NCBI RefSeq assembly: GCF_014205295.1
Contig: NZ_JACHNF010000001.1
Coordinates: 7,440,001-7,504,000, forward strand
Direction: 5' to 3'
DNA length: 64,000 nucleotides
Source: Kribbella solani
Lineage (GTDB): Bacteria; Actinomycetota; Actinomycetes; Propionibacteriales; Kribbellaceae
Part shown: piece after piece, positions 8,687 to 17,960 of the stretch
Layout of the letters: every line of letters starts with the position of its first letter
How positions within the stretch are numbered: position 1 is the first letter of the stretch
The notes under the pieces: model-generated
The model's input: the letters and a program-made list of their open reading frames with translations, nothing else
Told to the model about the DNA's origin: nothing
The model's database searches: none
Made by a program: the position numbers and the translations under genes

Positions 8687-10318
8687 ATGGCGAAGCTGGC
8701 GACCGGGGCCGTTGCGGTGTTCTCGTTGGCGATGTCGGCGCTGCTGCCACTCGCTGGCGATCACGTTGAAGGTACGGCGAGAAACGCGACGGCAGCGTAC
8801 GAAGCTAGGCCTGGTATACCGAAGGCGGATGCCCGTTCGGCGAGGAGCTCGGCGCAAACGGGGTCCGCGGTTGACTCGGCATCGGCGCGGGCGGGGTCGG
8901 CTGTTGGCGCGGGGTCGGCGGACCCGCTGCCCGCGCGCCCCAATACGTTGCGGAACCCGATTCGGGAGAACGCCGCCGATCCGTGGATGGTGTTTGCCGA
9001 GGGCAACTACAACCTGCTCTACACCCACGGCGACAAACTGGTCGGCGTCTCCGCCCCGTCCGTAGATGGTCTCGCCGCCGCCCCGCAGCAAACGCTCTGG
9101 CAGCCGCCTCCAGGTGAAGCGTGCTGCAACCTCTGGGCCCCGGAGATCCACCAGTTCGACGGCAAGTGGTACCTGTACTACACCGCCGACAACGGAACCG
9201 ACTCCCAGCACCGGATGTTCGTACTCGAAGCCGATCACCCGATGGGACCGTACGTTTTCAAAGCGAAACTCGACACCGGCGACGTACATTCGATCGACGG
9301 CAGCGTACTGAAACTGCCCGACGGCCGGCTGTTCCAGATTTGGTCGAGTGGTCGCGCGGACGGCCAGAACCTCTACATAGCGCCGATGAGCAACCCCTGG
9401 ACCATCAGCGGCCCGCCTGCCCTGCTCGCACGCCCGGATCAAGCCTGGGAACAGAACGGCCGCAAGGTCACCGAAGCGCCGGTCGCCCTGGTGCACGACG
9501 GAAAGGTGTTCGTCTACTACTCCGGCAGCGCCTGCGAATCGCCCGACTATTCACTCGGCGTACTCGAACTCGCCGGCGCCGACCCGCTCAATCAAAGTGC
9601 CTGGACGAAATCCGGTCCGGTCTTCAAACGCAACGATGCCGCGTGGGTGTTCGGTACCGGGCACAACGGCTTCTTCACGTCACCGGACGGCAAGGAGACC
9701 TGGCTGGTATACCACGCCGTCACCAGCTCGAGCGGTTCGCCGGCCGGCAGTTGCAGCGCTGGTCGTACGGTTCGGATCGGCAAGGTCTCGTACGACGCGG
9801 CCGGCAGGCCCCAGCTTGGTATACCAAACGCAGCCTGGCGGACCGTCACCCTCCCGTCCGGCGACCCCGGCGCCGACATAGTTGCCGACGGCATCTATGA
9901 GATCGCGCCGAAGAACGCGCCGAACAACCGTCTGGAGGTCGACGCCTGCTCGGCCGCCGACGCCGCGACCGTACAGGTTTACACCCGGATCGCCGACAGC
10001 AGATGCCAGAAATGGCGACTGAGTTATCTCGGCGACGGATCATACAAATTCCTCAACAATGACAGCGGAAAAGCGCTCGACGTTTCCGGCTGCTCGGGTG
10101 CGAACGGTGTCAAGGTCATTCAATGGCCGTACTGGGGCGGTGATTGCCAAGAGTGGTACCTGGACGCCATCGGCGGCGGGTACTACAAGCTGACCTCCAA
10201 GGTCGGCGGCCGCGTACTCGACGTCGGCGGATGCAGTACGACACCGGGCGCGGACGTCGACGTTTGGCCGTACTGGCAGGGTGACTGTCAGCAGTGGAAG
10301 CTGGAGAAGGTCGGATGA
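8687..10318 (+). CDS. secreted GH43 glycoside hydrolase with C-terminal ricin-type lectin domain
   Basis: A 543-residue secreted enzyme, probably hydrolysing arabinan or related plant side chains. A signal peptide spans about 1-25, followed by an Ala/Ser-rich linker to about residue 85. The five-bladed propeller domain carries the expected GH43 triad: D98 in NAADPW, D204 in HSIDGSV and E263 in VTEAP. Residues ~400-543 form a beta-trefoil lectin with three QxW repeats (CQKWRL, CQEWYL, CQQWKL) and paired cysteines. It overlaps the next gene by 4 bases (ATGA), so it leads a co-translated operon of secreted carbohydrate-active proteins. Family is confident; exact substrate is not. Confidence 0.92.
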   Translation: MAKLATGAVAVFSLAMSALLPLAGDHVEGTARNATAAYEARPGIPKADARSARSSAQTGSAVDSASARAGSAVGAGSADPLPARPNTLRNPIRENAADPWMVFAEGNYNLLYTHGDKLVGVSAPSVDGLAAAPQQTLWQPPPGEACCNLWAPEIHQFDGKWYLYYTADNGTDSQHRMFVLEADHPMGPYVFKAKLDTGDVHSIDGSVLKLPDGRLFQIWSSGRADGQNLYIAPMSNPWTISGPPALLARPDQAWEQNGRKVTEAPVALVHDGKVFVYYSGSACESPDYSLGVLELAGADPLNQSAWTKSGPVFKRNDAAWVFGTGHNGFFTSPDGKETWLVYHAVTSSSGSPAGSCSAGRTVRIGKVSYDAAGRPQLGIPNAAWRTVTLPSGDPGADIVADGIYEIAPKNAPNNRLEVDACSAADAATVQVYTRIADSRCQKWRLSYLGDGSYKFLNNDSGKALDVSGCSGANGVKVIQWPYWGGDCQEWYLDAIGGGYYKLTSKVGGRVLDVGGCSTTPGADVDVWPYWQGDCQQWKLEKVG

Positions 10319-12438
10319 AGCGCTGGATCGCGGCGCTGGCCGCAGTCGCGCTGGTCGCTGTCGGGCAGCACGCGGTGGCGCGGGAGCAAGCGCCACAAGC
10401 CTTTCCGGACGTGAAAACGCGTACGAAGGGCATCATCCCGCCGGGCGGAGTGCTCAGTTCGAAGACGGGTGGGAACACCGTCGACGCCGAGCTTCGTGAG
10501 GACACGCCGCGTGCCGATGGCCGCCATCACTACGATTCGCGCAAGCTGATCGAGCGGCTCAAGGCGATGCACGTGAACACGTATCTGTTCGGGGTCTGGG
10601 AGTCGCCAACTGATTGGGACGACCTGCGCAGCGAGTTCGCGCCGCTGGCCCGCGCGGCCGGGATCGACATCTGGGTCGACCTGGTGCCGCCGACCGAGTG
10701 CCAGACGGATCGGCCCGAAGGCGCGTACCTGGAGGGGTACTGCTCGCGGCCGTTCAAGCTGGACTTCATCGCCTGGGCGCGGAACATCGCGACGCTGTCC
10801 CTGCAGTACCCGAACATCAAGGCCTGGCAGGTCGACGATTTCCTTGCCGGGGACGTCAACGCGAAACTGTTCACGCCCGAATATCTGAGCAAGATCAAGG
10901 CGACGCAGGACGCGATCAACCCGAACCTCGGTCTGCTCACCACGATGTACCGCTGGGACTACAGCGACGAGCATCTCGATCGCTTGGCACCGTACATCGA
11001 CGGCGCGATCTTCCCGTACCTGGGCGGAGCACAGAGCGCCAGCGACCCGCGCTTCGTTGCCAGCCAACTCGACGAGCTGCGCGCCAAACTCACGCCCAGG
11101 CATCTCGACCTGATCGTGCTGCTGTACACCGATCGCTTCCTCGACGCGGCGCTGCCGCCGAGCCCGGAGGCGGTCAGCGAGGCACTGAAGCAGGCGATGC
11201 CGTACGCGGCCGACGGCCGGATCGGCGGCATCGTCGCGTACGGTGCCCCGGTCAACTATGATCGCCGGCCGACGGTTGCCTCGAACAACCTTGCCCAGAC
11301 CGGCGACGGCCGGCTGAGCTTTGCCCAGGGCAACTACACGACGGCGGCCGCGGGCGGGTACGCGGAGGCGTACCAGCAGGTCGCCGTCGATCCGAACGCG
11401 GGCAGCTGGAAGCTCGATTTCGCCACCTACGACCAGGTCAGCCGCACCCCGTCGAAGTCCGGGAAGCTGTTCAAGGAGGTGCTGGTCGACGACAAGGTGG
11501 TCTGGCGGTCGGATGTGGCCGATGAGTTCGGCTTCACCTGGGCGCCCGCTTCGGTCGATCTGACCGCCGCGCTCAGAGGGAAGACGACCGCCAAGCTGGC
11601 GTTGCGACTCGCGGTTGATGGTGCGGCCAACTTCCCGATCGATGTCGGGTTCGACAGTCTGGTGCCCACCGGGTTCACCGTCGCGAACTTCGGCTTCGAG
11701 GACGTGAACCCCGCGACGCGCGCGTGGAAGTTCGCGCAGCGCAGCGACAGCGTGTACGGGTCACTCGAAAAGGTGACGCCGCATCAGGCGAAGGATGTGT
11801 ACGACGTGATCGCCGCCGCGTTCGCCGGTCAGCCCGCGCCCGCCGTACCGACGACGCCGTCCGGTCCGATTCCCACCAACTTGCCGCGGACCGGATTGGT
11901 ATACCAGCCTGGTGGAGCGAATACGGTCCAGAACAGCGCGATGTACGGCAAAGGGCGGCTGAGTTTGTTCGTACCGGAGCGCACGGCCACCGGGACGAGT
12001 ACGTGTATCTGGGCCGAACAACGCATGCCGGTCGATCCGAACGCGCCACGGTACGAGATTTCCTGGTGGGATTACGACGGGTACGCGGCCGATCTGTGGG
12101 GGTACCACCTGAAACAGGTCTCGATCGTCACGTCGAAAGGCCGGAAACTGCTCAGCAACATCGACGCCGCGAGCGCGCCGAAATTGTGGATGAACGGCCA
12201 GGGCGGGTGGGGGCCGATCGACATCAGTCAGTTTGTCCGGGGTGAGAGCTCTGTGGTCATGCAGTTCGCATTGTGCGAGCAGCAAGGCGTGGGCGATTAC
12301 ATGATCGATGTCGGCTACGACGAAATCGAGGCAGTCGGTCTGACCGTGACCAACGGCGGTTTCGAGCAAGGCAGCACCGGTTGGACGATCGTCAGCCCGC
12401 ATCCCGGCATGCAGGCCAAGGTAGTAACCGCTCCCTAA
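10315..12438 (+). CDS. secreted TIM-barrel-like glycosidase-related protein
   Basis: A 707-residue protein with signal peptide MKRWIAALAAVALVAVGQHAVA. Residues ~35-325 look like a (beta/alpha)8 barrel: HVNTYLFGVWES, GIDIWVDLVPP, IKAWQVDDFLAGD, LGLLTTMYRWDY, IDGAIFPYLGG, LIVLLYTDRF and GIVAYGAP resemble successive barrel strands. The acidic pair in QVDDF is a candidate active site. Two similar C-terminal beta-sandwich modules follow at about 350-480 and 530-707, each with a W-K/R-S or W-M-N strand and a VGFD/VGYDxxE ending, likely carbohydrate binding. Start ATG 10315 overlaps the GH43 stop. I cannot assign a CAZy family. Confidence 0.8.
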   Translation: MKRWIAALAAVALVAVGQHAVAREQAPQAFPDVKTRTKGIIPPGGVLSSKTGGNTVDAELREDTPRADGRHHYDSRKLIERLKAMHVNTYLFGVWESPTDWDDLRSEFAPLARAAGIDIWVDLVPPTECQTDRPEGAYLEGYCSRPFKLDFIAWARNIATLSLQYPNIKAWQVDDFLAGDVNAKLFTPEYLSKIKATQDAINPNLGLLTTMYRWDYSDEHLDRLAPYIDGAIFPYLGGAQSASDPRFVASQLDELRAKLTPRHLDLIVLLYTDRFLDAALPPSPEAVSEALKQAMPYAADGRIGGIVAYGAPVNYDRRPTVASNNLAQTGDGRLSFAQGNYTTAAAGGYAEAYQQVAVDPNAGSWKLDFATYDQVSRTPSKSGKLFKEVLVDDKVVWRSDVADEFGFTWAPASVDLTAALRGKTTAKLALRLAVDGAANFPIDVGFDSLVPTGFTVANFGFEDVNPATRAWKFAQRSDSVYGSLEKVTPHQAKDVYDVIAAAFAGQPAPAVPTTPSGPIPTNLPRTGLVYQPGGANTVQNSAMYGKGRLSLFVPERTATGTSTCIWAEQRMPVDPNAPRYEISWWDYDGYAADLWGYHLKQVSIVTSKGRKLLSNIDAASAPKLWMNGQGGWGPIDISQFVRGESSVVMQFALCEQQGVGDYMIDVGYDEIEAVGLTVTNGGFEQGSTGWTIVSPHPGMQAKVVTAP

Positions 12439-12466
12439 ACTTGACCGACCGCAGGAGGCACCGCCC

Positions 12467-14542
12467 ATGCCATCCCGTCCACTCCTCACACTCGCGGCCG
12501 CCCTCGCCGCGCCGCTTCTGATCCTGCTCACCGCCAACGCATCCACACCCCACGCCGCCGCCTCGACCCGCACCTCGGTGACTGCCGGCACGACGACCGC
12601 GGCCGCCGGGACCACCGCGGCCGCTGCGACCGAGGCAGCGGCAGTGAGCAAGGGAACCGTTGGGTGGGACACGCTGCGCCGGCTGGACCGGCTGCCGTAC
12701 CTGGCGCCGGGCACCAGCACGCGGCAGTTCTCCGGTTTTGCCCGTGACGGCAGCAACAATGACGGCTTCAACGGCACCTACTCATGCCTCCGCGAAACCG
12801 CCGCCGGCTGCGTGATCGCGGAAGACTCCGGCCCGGGCCAGATCGACTCGATCTGGTTCACCCGGCTGCGCAACGGTGCCCCGGACGTCACCGACACCGG
12901 CACGATCGCGATCACCCTAGACGGGTACGACGATCCTGAACCGCTCGCTGAAGGACGTCACGGACGGCCGCGCCGGCGCGCCGTTCGTACACCCATTGGT
13001 CGCGAACGCGAGCCAGGCCGGCGGCGGTTTCCAGATCAAGGTCCCGATGCCGTACCGCCAGTCGATGCAGATCGTCGTCCAGCACAACCCGCTCTTCTAC
13101 CACGTGAACTACCGGCACTTCCCGGACGCGGACGGCATCGCCACCTTCACCCCGACCGACCCCGCGAACGACGTACTCGACAAACTCCGGGCCGCCGGTA
13201 CGACCGACCCCAAGCCACCCGCGGCCGGTACGACGACCGCCGCGCAAACGCATGCCCTGGGCAACGGACAGGAAGTTGCCTTCGGCACCTTGCAGGGCCC
13301 GGGTTCGATCAGCGCGCTCAAACTCCGCTTCGTGATCACTCGGTCCTGCTCAACTGGAACGCCCCGCTCGGCGCCACGTCGTACCGGATCTACTCCGCGA
13401 CCACCGCCGACGTACCGATCACGCCGGCAAATCTGGTCGGCACGGCACCAGTTCCGGCGTACCTGCACAAGGCCCTCCGCAGCGGTCAGCAGCGGTACTA
13501 CAAGGTGGTCGCGGTAGACGCGGCCGGCAACGCGAGCGCCCCGACGCCGACGCTCGCCACCGTCGCCAAGCGGTCCACCGTGTCCGACGTCGACGGTGAC
13601 GGCAAGGACGACGTGGTCACGTTCACTCGCGGCGACCAGGCCGACGTGTACGTCGCCAAGTCCACCGGCCAGCGGTTCGATGGCGACGGACAGCTCTGGC
13701 ACCCGTCCTTTGCCATTGGCAACGAGATCCCGCAGACCGGCGATTTCAACGGCGACGGCCGCGACGACATCATCACGTTCACCCGCGGTACGAAGCACGA
13801 GGTCTGGGTAGCGCTCTCGAACGGCGTGAACGGCTTCCTCCCGGCCACGCGCTGGCACACGTTCTTCGCGCTCGACGGCGAGGTACCGATGGTCGGCGAC
13901 TTCAACGGCGACGGTCGCGACGACATCGTCACGTTCACCCTCGGCAGCACCCACGACGTGTACGTCTCGCTCTCCGACGGCACCAAGTTCGTCGAGACCA
14001 GCTGGCAGTGGCACTCCGACTTCGGCTGGCCCGGTGAGGTGCAGGACGTCGGCGACTTCGACGGCGACGGCCGGGACGACATCGCGACCTTCACCCGTGG
14101 CAGCTCGGCCAGCGTGTACGTCGCGCTGTCCGACGGCAAATCATTCCTCGGCACCGGCTGGAAATGGCACGGGCATTTCGCGACCGGCACCGAGACCCCC
14201 GACGTCGGCGACTACAACGGCGACGGTCGCGACGACATCGCGACGTTCACCGGCGGCACTGCGGGCGACGTGTACGTGGCGACCTCCACCGGCGGATCGT
14301 TTACCGGCGACGGCGACCTCTGGCACGGCTCGTTCGCGTTCAACACCGAAGTACCCGGATCAGGTGACTTCAACGGCGACGGCCTGTCCGACATCGTCAC
14401 GTTCACTCGGGGCAGTACTGCCGACGTGTACGTGGCTACGTCGAACGGCCACGACTTCGTACCAGACCCGCAGGCTCCGCTCTGGCACAGCCACTTCGCG
14501 GAGGGCACCGAGTGGCCGGCGCCGTCAGCGCTCAGGCCGTAG
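12467..14542 (+). CDS. secreted DUF2961 / FG-GAP repeat protein, frame-disrupted
   Basis: The frame is open for 691 codons but appears to be a damaged fusion. Residues 1-60 are a signal peptide and Ala/Thr linker. Residues ~65-155 match the start of DUF2961 (GWDTLRRLDRLPYL, AEDSGPGQIDSIWFTR). From about 12926 to 13338 this frame becomes Arg/Pro-rich nonsense, while the next frame continues DUF2961 (LKDVTDGRAGAPFVHPLVAN, VPMPYRQSMQIVVQHNPLFY). The original frame resumes in a fibronectin-III-like domain (HSVLLNWNAPLGATSYRIY), then six FG-GAP units of ~52 residues with D-x-D/N-G-D-G calcium loops. Most of the C-terminal half of DUF2961 is missing. AGGAGG precedes ATG 12467. Third gene of the glycan operon. 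Confidence 0.75.
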   Translation: MPSRPLLTLAAALAAPLLILLTANASTPHAAASTRTSVTAGTTTAAAGTTAAAATEAAAVSKGTVGWDTLRRLDRLPYLAPGTSTRQFSGFARDGSNNDGFNGTYSCLRETAAGCVIAEDSGPGQIDSIWFTRLRNGAPDVTDTGTIAITLDGYDDPEPLAEGRHGRPRRRAVRTPIGREREPGRRRFPDQGPDAVPPVDADRRPAQPALLPRELPALPGRGRHRHLHPDRPRERRTRQTPGRRYDRPQATRGRYDDRRANACPGQRTGSCLRHLAGPGFDQRAQTPLRDHSVLLNWNAPLGATSYRIYSATTADVPITPANLVGTAPVPAYLHKALRSGQQRYYKVVAVDAAGNASAPTPTLATVAKRSTVSDVDGDGKDDVVTFTRGDQADVYVAKSTGQRFDGDGQLWHPSFAIGNEIPQTGDFNGDGRDDIITFTRGTKHEVWVALSNGVNGFLPATRWHTFFALDGEVPMVGDFNGDGRDDIVTFTLGSTHDVYVSLSDGTKFVETSWQWHSDFGWPGEVQDVGDFDGDGRDDIATFTRGSSASVYVALSDGKSFLGTGWKWHGHFATGTETPDVGDYNGDGRDDIATFTGGTAGDVYVATSTGGSFTGDGDLWHGSFAFNTEVPGSGDFNGDGLSDIVTFTRGSTADVYVATSNGHDFVPDPQAPLWHSHFAEGTEWPAPSALRP

Positions 14543-15407
14543 TGAAGCTCTGGTAGTCGTGGAAGAAGTCCACTAGCAGGCGGGCGGTCGCTGCAGGCTG
14601 GTCGATGGCAGGGGAGTGGCCGGCATCCGGTACGACCTCCGCCTGTACACCGAGCGCCGCAGCCATCGCCTGCTGAACCGGTAGCGGCCAACCGTCGTCC
14701 GCTGCACCGTGCAGTACCTGCGTACGCACACCGGCCTTGGCGAGTTGATCCGTCTTGTCCTCGGCATCCGTCAGCCGCCGGGTGATCTCAGCCAGGCTGG
14801 TCGGTACGTTGCCGGTGAACCGCTTCCGCAAGAACTCGGCGACGTCAGCGGCCGGAGCGGCGTACCCAGGGGACTTGCTGTCGTGCTCGAGCTTCATGTC
14901 GTACACCTGCTCGATCGGTAGGTTCTCCAGCCCGAACGCCAGCATCTGCAGACTCTGCAGCGTGGCCTCGTCCGTGAACGCAGCTGGACCGGAGCACATC
15001 AGCGAGACCGTGGAGAACACCGACGGGTCCGTCAGTACGGCCTCGCGAGCCACCAGCCCACCGAACGAGTGTCCGACCAGCTGGCTGTATCCGCCCAGTG
15101 CCTTGCTCATGGCGACCACATCCGCGCCCAGCTCAGCCAGCGAGTACGCGGACTTGTCAGACGGACCCGCGGTCTCGTACTGACCGCGCTGGTCGACTGC
15201 CACGGTCCGCCAGCCGTACCGGCACAGGTGGTCGACTAGAGGAGTGAAGTCCTCTTTGCTGCCCGTCCAGCCCGGTACGAGCAGCACGGTGCCCAGCGGC
15301 GTCCCGATGTCGGGTACGGCGGTCAGCGTGGCGAACGAGCCACGTTCGGTCTCGAGTGTCTCGGGGTGCACCCCATCGGGCAGCGACAACTTACGTGGCG
15401 TACTCAC
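14532..15407 (-). CDS. alpha/beta hydrolase
   Basis: A 291-residue alpha/beta hydrolase with oxyanion strand VLLVPGWTGSKED, nucleophile elbow GHSFGG, acid region HGAADDGWPLP and catalytic His in DAGHSPAI. There is a lid region around residues 150-200. Start is taken as GTG 15407 (VSTPRKLSLPDG); sequence further upstream reads as the reverse of the parA promoter region. It converges with the FG-GAP gene, overlapping by 11 bases, and diverges from parA. No signal peptide, so probably cytoplasmic. Substrate unknown. Confidence 0.87.
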   Translation of the reverse strand: MSTPRKLSLPDGVHPETLETERGSFATLTAVPDIGTPLGTVLLVPGWTGSKEDFTPLVDHLCRYGWRTVAVDQRGQYETAGPSDKSAYSLAELGADVVAMSKALGGYSQLVGHSFGGLVAREAVLTDPSVFSTVSLMCSGPAAFTDEATLQSLQMLAFGLENLPIEQVYDMKLEHDSKSPGYAAPAADVAEFLRKRFTGNVPTSLAEITRRLTDAEDKTDQLAKAGVRTQVLHGAADDGWPLPVQQAMAAALGVQAEVVPDAGHSPAIDQPAATARLLVDFFHDYQSFTTA

Positions 15408-15467
15408 ATACCAGAGCGTACCGAGCGGCGGTGCGGCGTGGGTTTCGCGGTGCGGCACAATGGCCGG

Positions 15468-16217
15468 GTGCCTCGCACTCTCGCCGTCGCCAACCAGAAG
15501 GGCGGCGTGGCCAAGACAACCACCGTCGCCACCCTCGGCGCAGCCCTCGCCGAGCTCGGCCAACGGGTACTACTGGTCGATCTGGACCCGCAGGCCTGTC
15601 TGACGTTCTCAGTCGGAGTAGATCCAGAGGACCTGGACAAGTCGATCCACCACGTGCTGCTCGGCGGAGTGAAGGCGCGGGACGTGCTGATCGAGTTCGA
15701 CGATGCTCCGGACCTGCTGCCGGCCACCATCGGGCTGGCGACCGCGGAGGTGCAGCTGGCCCGGGAGAGCGGTCCCGAGGCCGTGCTGCGTACTGCACTG
15801 CGCGCGCTGCGGACGTCGTACGACTGGATCATCGTCGACTGCCCTCCAACACTCGGCCTGCTCACGGTGAACGCACTGTCGGCAGCATCCGACGTACTGA
15901 TCCCCTTGCAGTGCGAGACGTTGGCACATCGTGGCGTAGGGCAACTACTTGACACAGTGCACGACGTACGCCGCCTGACGAACCCCAGTCTGCACCTATT
16001 GGGCGTACTCCCGACGCTGTACGACGGGCGCACCACGCACGCCCGCGCCGTGCTGGAGACGATCGCCGACACGTACTCGCTGGATGTGCTGAAGCCGGCG
16101 ATCCCGAAGTCGATCCGGTTCGCGGAGGCGCCGGCGGTTGGTGAGACCGTACTCAGTACCGCACCGGACTCGCCCGGTGCACAGGCCTACCGGGCGCTGG
16201 CAGGCGCTCTACTCTGA
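15468..16217 (+). CDS. ParA/Soj-family ATPase
   Basis: A 249-residue Walker-type ATPase starting at GTG 15468. It has the deviant Walker A KGGVAKTTT near residue 10, Walker A' VDLDPQACLTFSVG, and Walker B WIIVDCPPTLG. No parB or parS is nearby, so it is an orphan ParA rather than the chromosome partition ParA. A similar soj-related gene sits in the same neighbourhood in mycobacteria (Rv3213c, from memory). It ends 1 base from the convergent DUF4349 gene. Role probably in positioning or segregation of an unknown cargo. Confidence 0.88.
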   Translation: MPRTLAVANQKGGVAKTTTVATLGAALAELGQRVLLVDLDPQACLTFSVGVDPEDLDKSIHHVLLGGVKARDVLIEFDDAPDLLPATIGLATAEVQLARESGPEAVLRTALRALRTSYDWIIVDCPPTLGLLTVNALSAASDVLIPLQCETLAHRGVGQLLDTVHDVRRLTNPSLHLLGVLPTLYDGRTTHARAVLETIADTYSLDVLKPAIPKSIRFAEAPAVGETVLSTAPDSPGAQAYRALAGALL

Positions 16218-16218
16218 C

Positions 16219-17175
16219 CTACTCCTCTGCTTGTTGTGCTGCCGGTTGGGTGAGTGGGCGGCGGCGCCGGAAGCGCCACAGCGGTACGCCGATGATCGCG
16301 AGCAGTACCAGGAAGGGCAGTGCGGCACCGACTGCCTTCGCCAGCGCCGAGAACACGGCGGTAAACGCATGCCAGCCACCCTTCAGGCCGGCCACGAACC
16401 CCTTGTCCTGCTTGGGTTCGGTCTGGGCCGGGGGCTTGCCCTTCGCGGTCAGGGTCAGCGTGAGCGTCGCTAGCTCGGTCTGCAGCGAGAGGTTCTTCTG
16501 CTTCGCCAGCAGGGCCTCCAGATCGGATTCGCGGCGGGTCAGCTCGCTCTCCACCGAAACGATGTCGCCGATCGTGTTCGCCTTCGCCATCAACGCCCGC
16601 ATCCGATCCAAACTCGCCCGCTGCGACGCGATCCGGCTCCCCACATCCACGACCTGCTCGGTCACATCGGTCGACTCCTGCTGAATCGCCAACCTGGTCC
16701 CCAGGCCGGACAGCCGCTGGATCGCGCTCTCGTACGCCTTCCCCGGAACCTTCACCACCAGATTCGCCCGCGTTACCTTCCCGTCCGCGTCGCTCCCGGT
16801 GTCCTCGGACGCAACCACCCCGCCCAGCCCTGCAACCACCCCCACCGCTTTCTGCCGCATCCCCGAAACATCATCCCCCTCAACAGTCAACGCCCCCGTC
16901 CGAACAATCGCCCGCCCAGCCAACCCCTGCCCTTGCCCACCCTCCCCACCGCTACTGGCCCCTTCCTTACCCGCCCCTTCCTTACCGGCCCCCGACTGCC
17001 CCGCCCCGGGCTCCCCAGCTCGCGGCACTCCCGGCGCCTGCGGGTTCGCCACCCCCGATGTCCCCTGCTCACTCCGCGCACTGTCACTGGCCGTCTCACT
17101 CCCACCAGCACCACACCCCGCCAGCAACACCCCAACCACGACCGCACCCGCGGCAACCCCACCAATCCGCCCCAT
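16219..17175 (-). CDS. DUF4349 lipoprotein with coiled coil and C-terminal membrane helix
   Basis: A ~318-residue envelope protein. The N-terminus is a lipoprotein signal with lipobox LLAGC near residue 22. A Gly/Ser/Glu-rich linker follows to about residue 85. The DUF4349 domain (GALTVEGDDVSGMRQKAVGV..., VPGKAYESAIQRLSGLGTRL) leads into a coiled coil (RIASQRASLDRMRALMAKAN, ELTRRESDLEALLAKQKNLS). One transmembrane helix (FLVLLAIIGVPLWRF) and a basic tail close it. ATG 17175 is preceded by GAAGGG; GTG 17178 is an alternative. Function of the family is unknown. Confidence 0.9.
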   Translation of the reverse strand: MGRIGGVAAGAVVVGVLLAGCGAGGSETASDSARSEQGTSGVANPQAPGVPRAGEPGAGQSGAGKEGAGKEGASSGGEGGQGQGLAGRAIVRTGALTVEGDDVSGMRQKAVGVVAGLGGVVASEDTGSDADGKVTRANLVVKVPGKAYESAIQRLSGLGTRLAIQQESTDVTEQVVDVGSRIASQRASLDRMRALMAKANTIGDIVSVESELTRRESDLEALLAKQKNLSLQTELATLTLTLTAKGKPPAQTEPKQDKGFVAGLKGGWHAFTAVFSALAKAVGAALPFLVLLAIIGVPLWRFRRRRPLTQPAAQQAEE

Positions 17176-17339
17176 CACCCAGCCCTTCTCTAGTGGTTAC
17201 CGCCCTAGGACGACCCACAACCCCCACCTGTTGCACCCCAACCACCCAAAGACCAACAAACCCCGCAGAACACGACAAACAGCGCAGACGACCGCCTGCA
17301 GCCGAACAGTCCAAAAGACCCGCACGGAGAACAGGCGCG

Positions 17340-17600
17340 GAGACCGCACGGAGGACGGGTGCGGAGAACGGGTGCGGAGGACAGGTATGGGGAGAACGGG
17401 TACGGGGAGAACGGGTACGGGGGCGGCTGCGGAGGGCAGGTACGGAGGGCGGGTGCAGGGGGTGCGGAGGACAGGTACGGGGGGCGGGTGCGGGGGGGGC
17501 AGGTACGGAGGTCAGGCGCGGGGCAGGCACGGAGAACAGGTACGGGACAGCCGGTGCGGAGGACGGGTGCGGAGGACAGGTACGGAGAGTAGGTACGGAA
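17340..17600. repeat. degenerate GGTACGG-rich tandem repeats in a 780-base gene-free stretch
   Basis: The stretch 17179-17960 upstream of the DUF4349 gene contains no convincing gene. Its core, 17340-17600, is an imperfect array of short units such as GGGTGCGGAGGACAGGTACGG and GGAGAACGGGTACGG, giving long low-complexity open frames on both strands. Its codon pattern is unlike that of the neighbours. Confidence 0.6.
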
Positions 17601-17960
17601 CAACCTGTGCGGAAGGACGGGTAGTGCCCGCCGCGGCAGGCTGTATCCATCCCCGCCCCACGGCTCCTCGTACTGCCCAGTCCCCGACCACTACCCGTCG
17701 CTCGGTACCAGCCCGGGCGCCCTTCCCCTCAGCGCAACCGGAGGCGAACCGACCAACGAATCGCTTGGCTTACGTCCCGGGCATGAGCGGCCGCCGCGCG
17801 AGGATCGCCGCCCGCGACGACTGCCGCCCGCGACGACCGCCGTCCGCGATGGTCGACCGCGACGACGGTCGAGCCGCGTGGCTTGGCCCGTTACATGACT
17901 CACCGGCGCAACCGCTGAGCAGTTACGCCGGTGAGCCGATGGTTCTATTCGCTCCTGGTG

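Noticed and set aside
8687..14542. Polysaccharide utilisation locus with transporter
   Set aside because: No sugar-binding protein, permease or SusCD-like pair is adjacent, so it is described only as a secreted enzyme operon.
15468..16217. Chromosome-partition parA
   Set aside because: No parB, parS or origin-proximal genes; better viewed as an orphan ParA-like ATPase.
17340..17600. CRISPR-like periodicity
   Set aside because: Units are short, degenerate and contiguous without unique spacers; no cas genes in the window.
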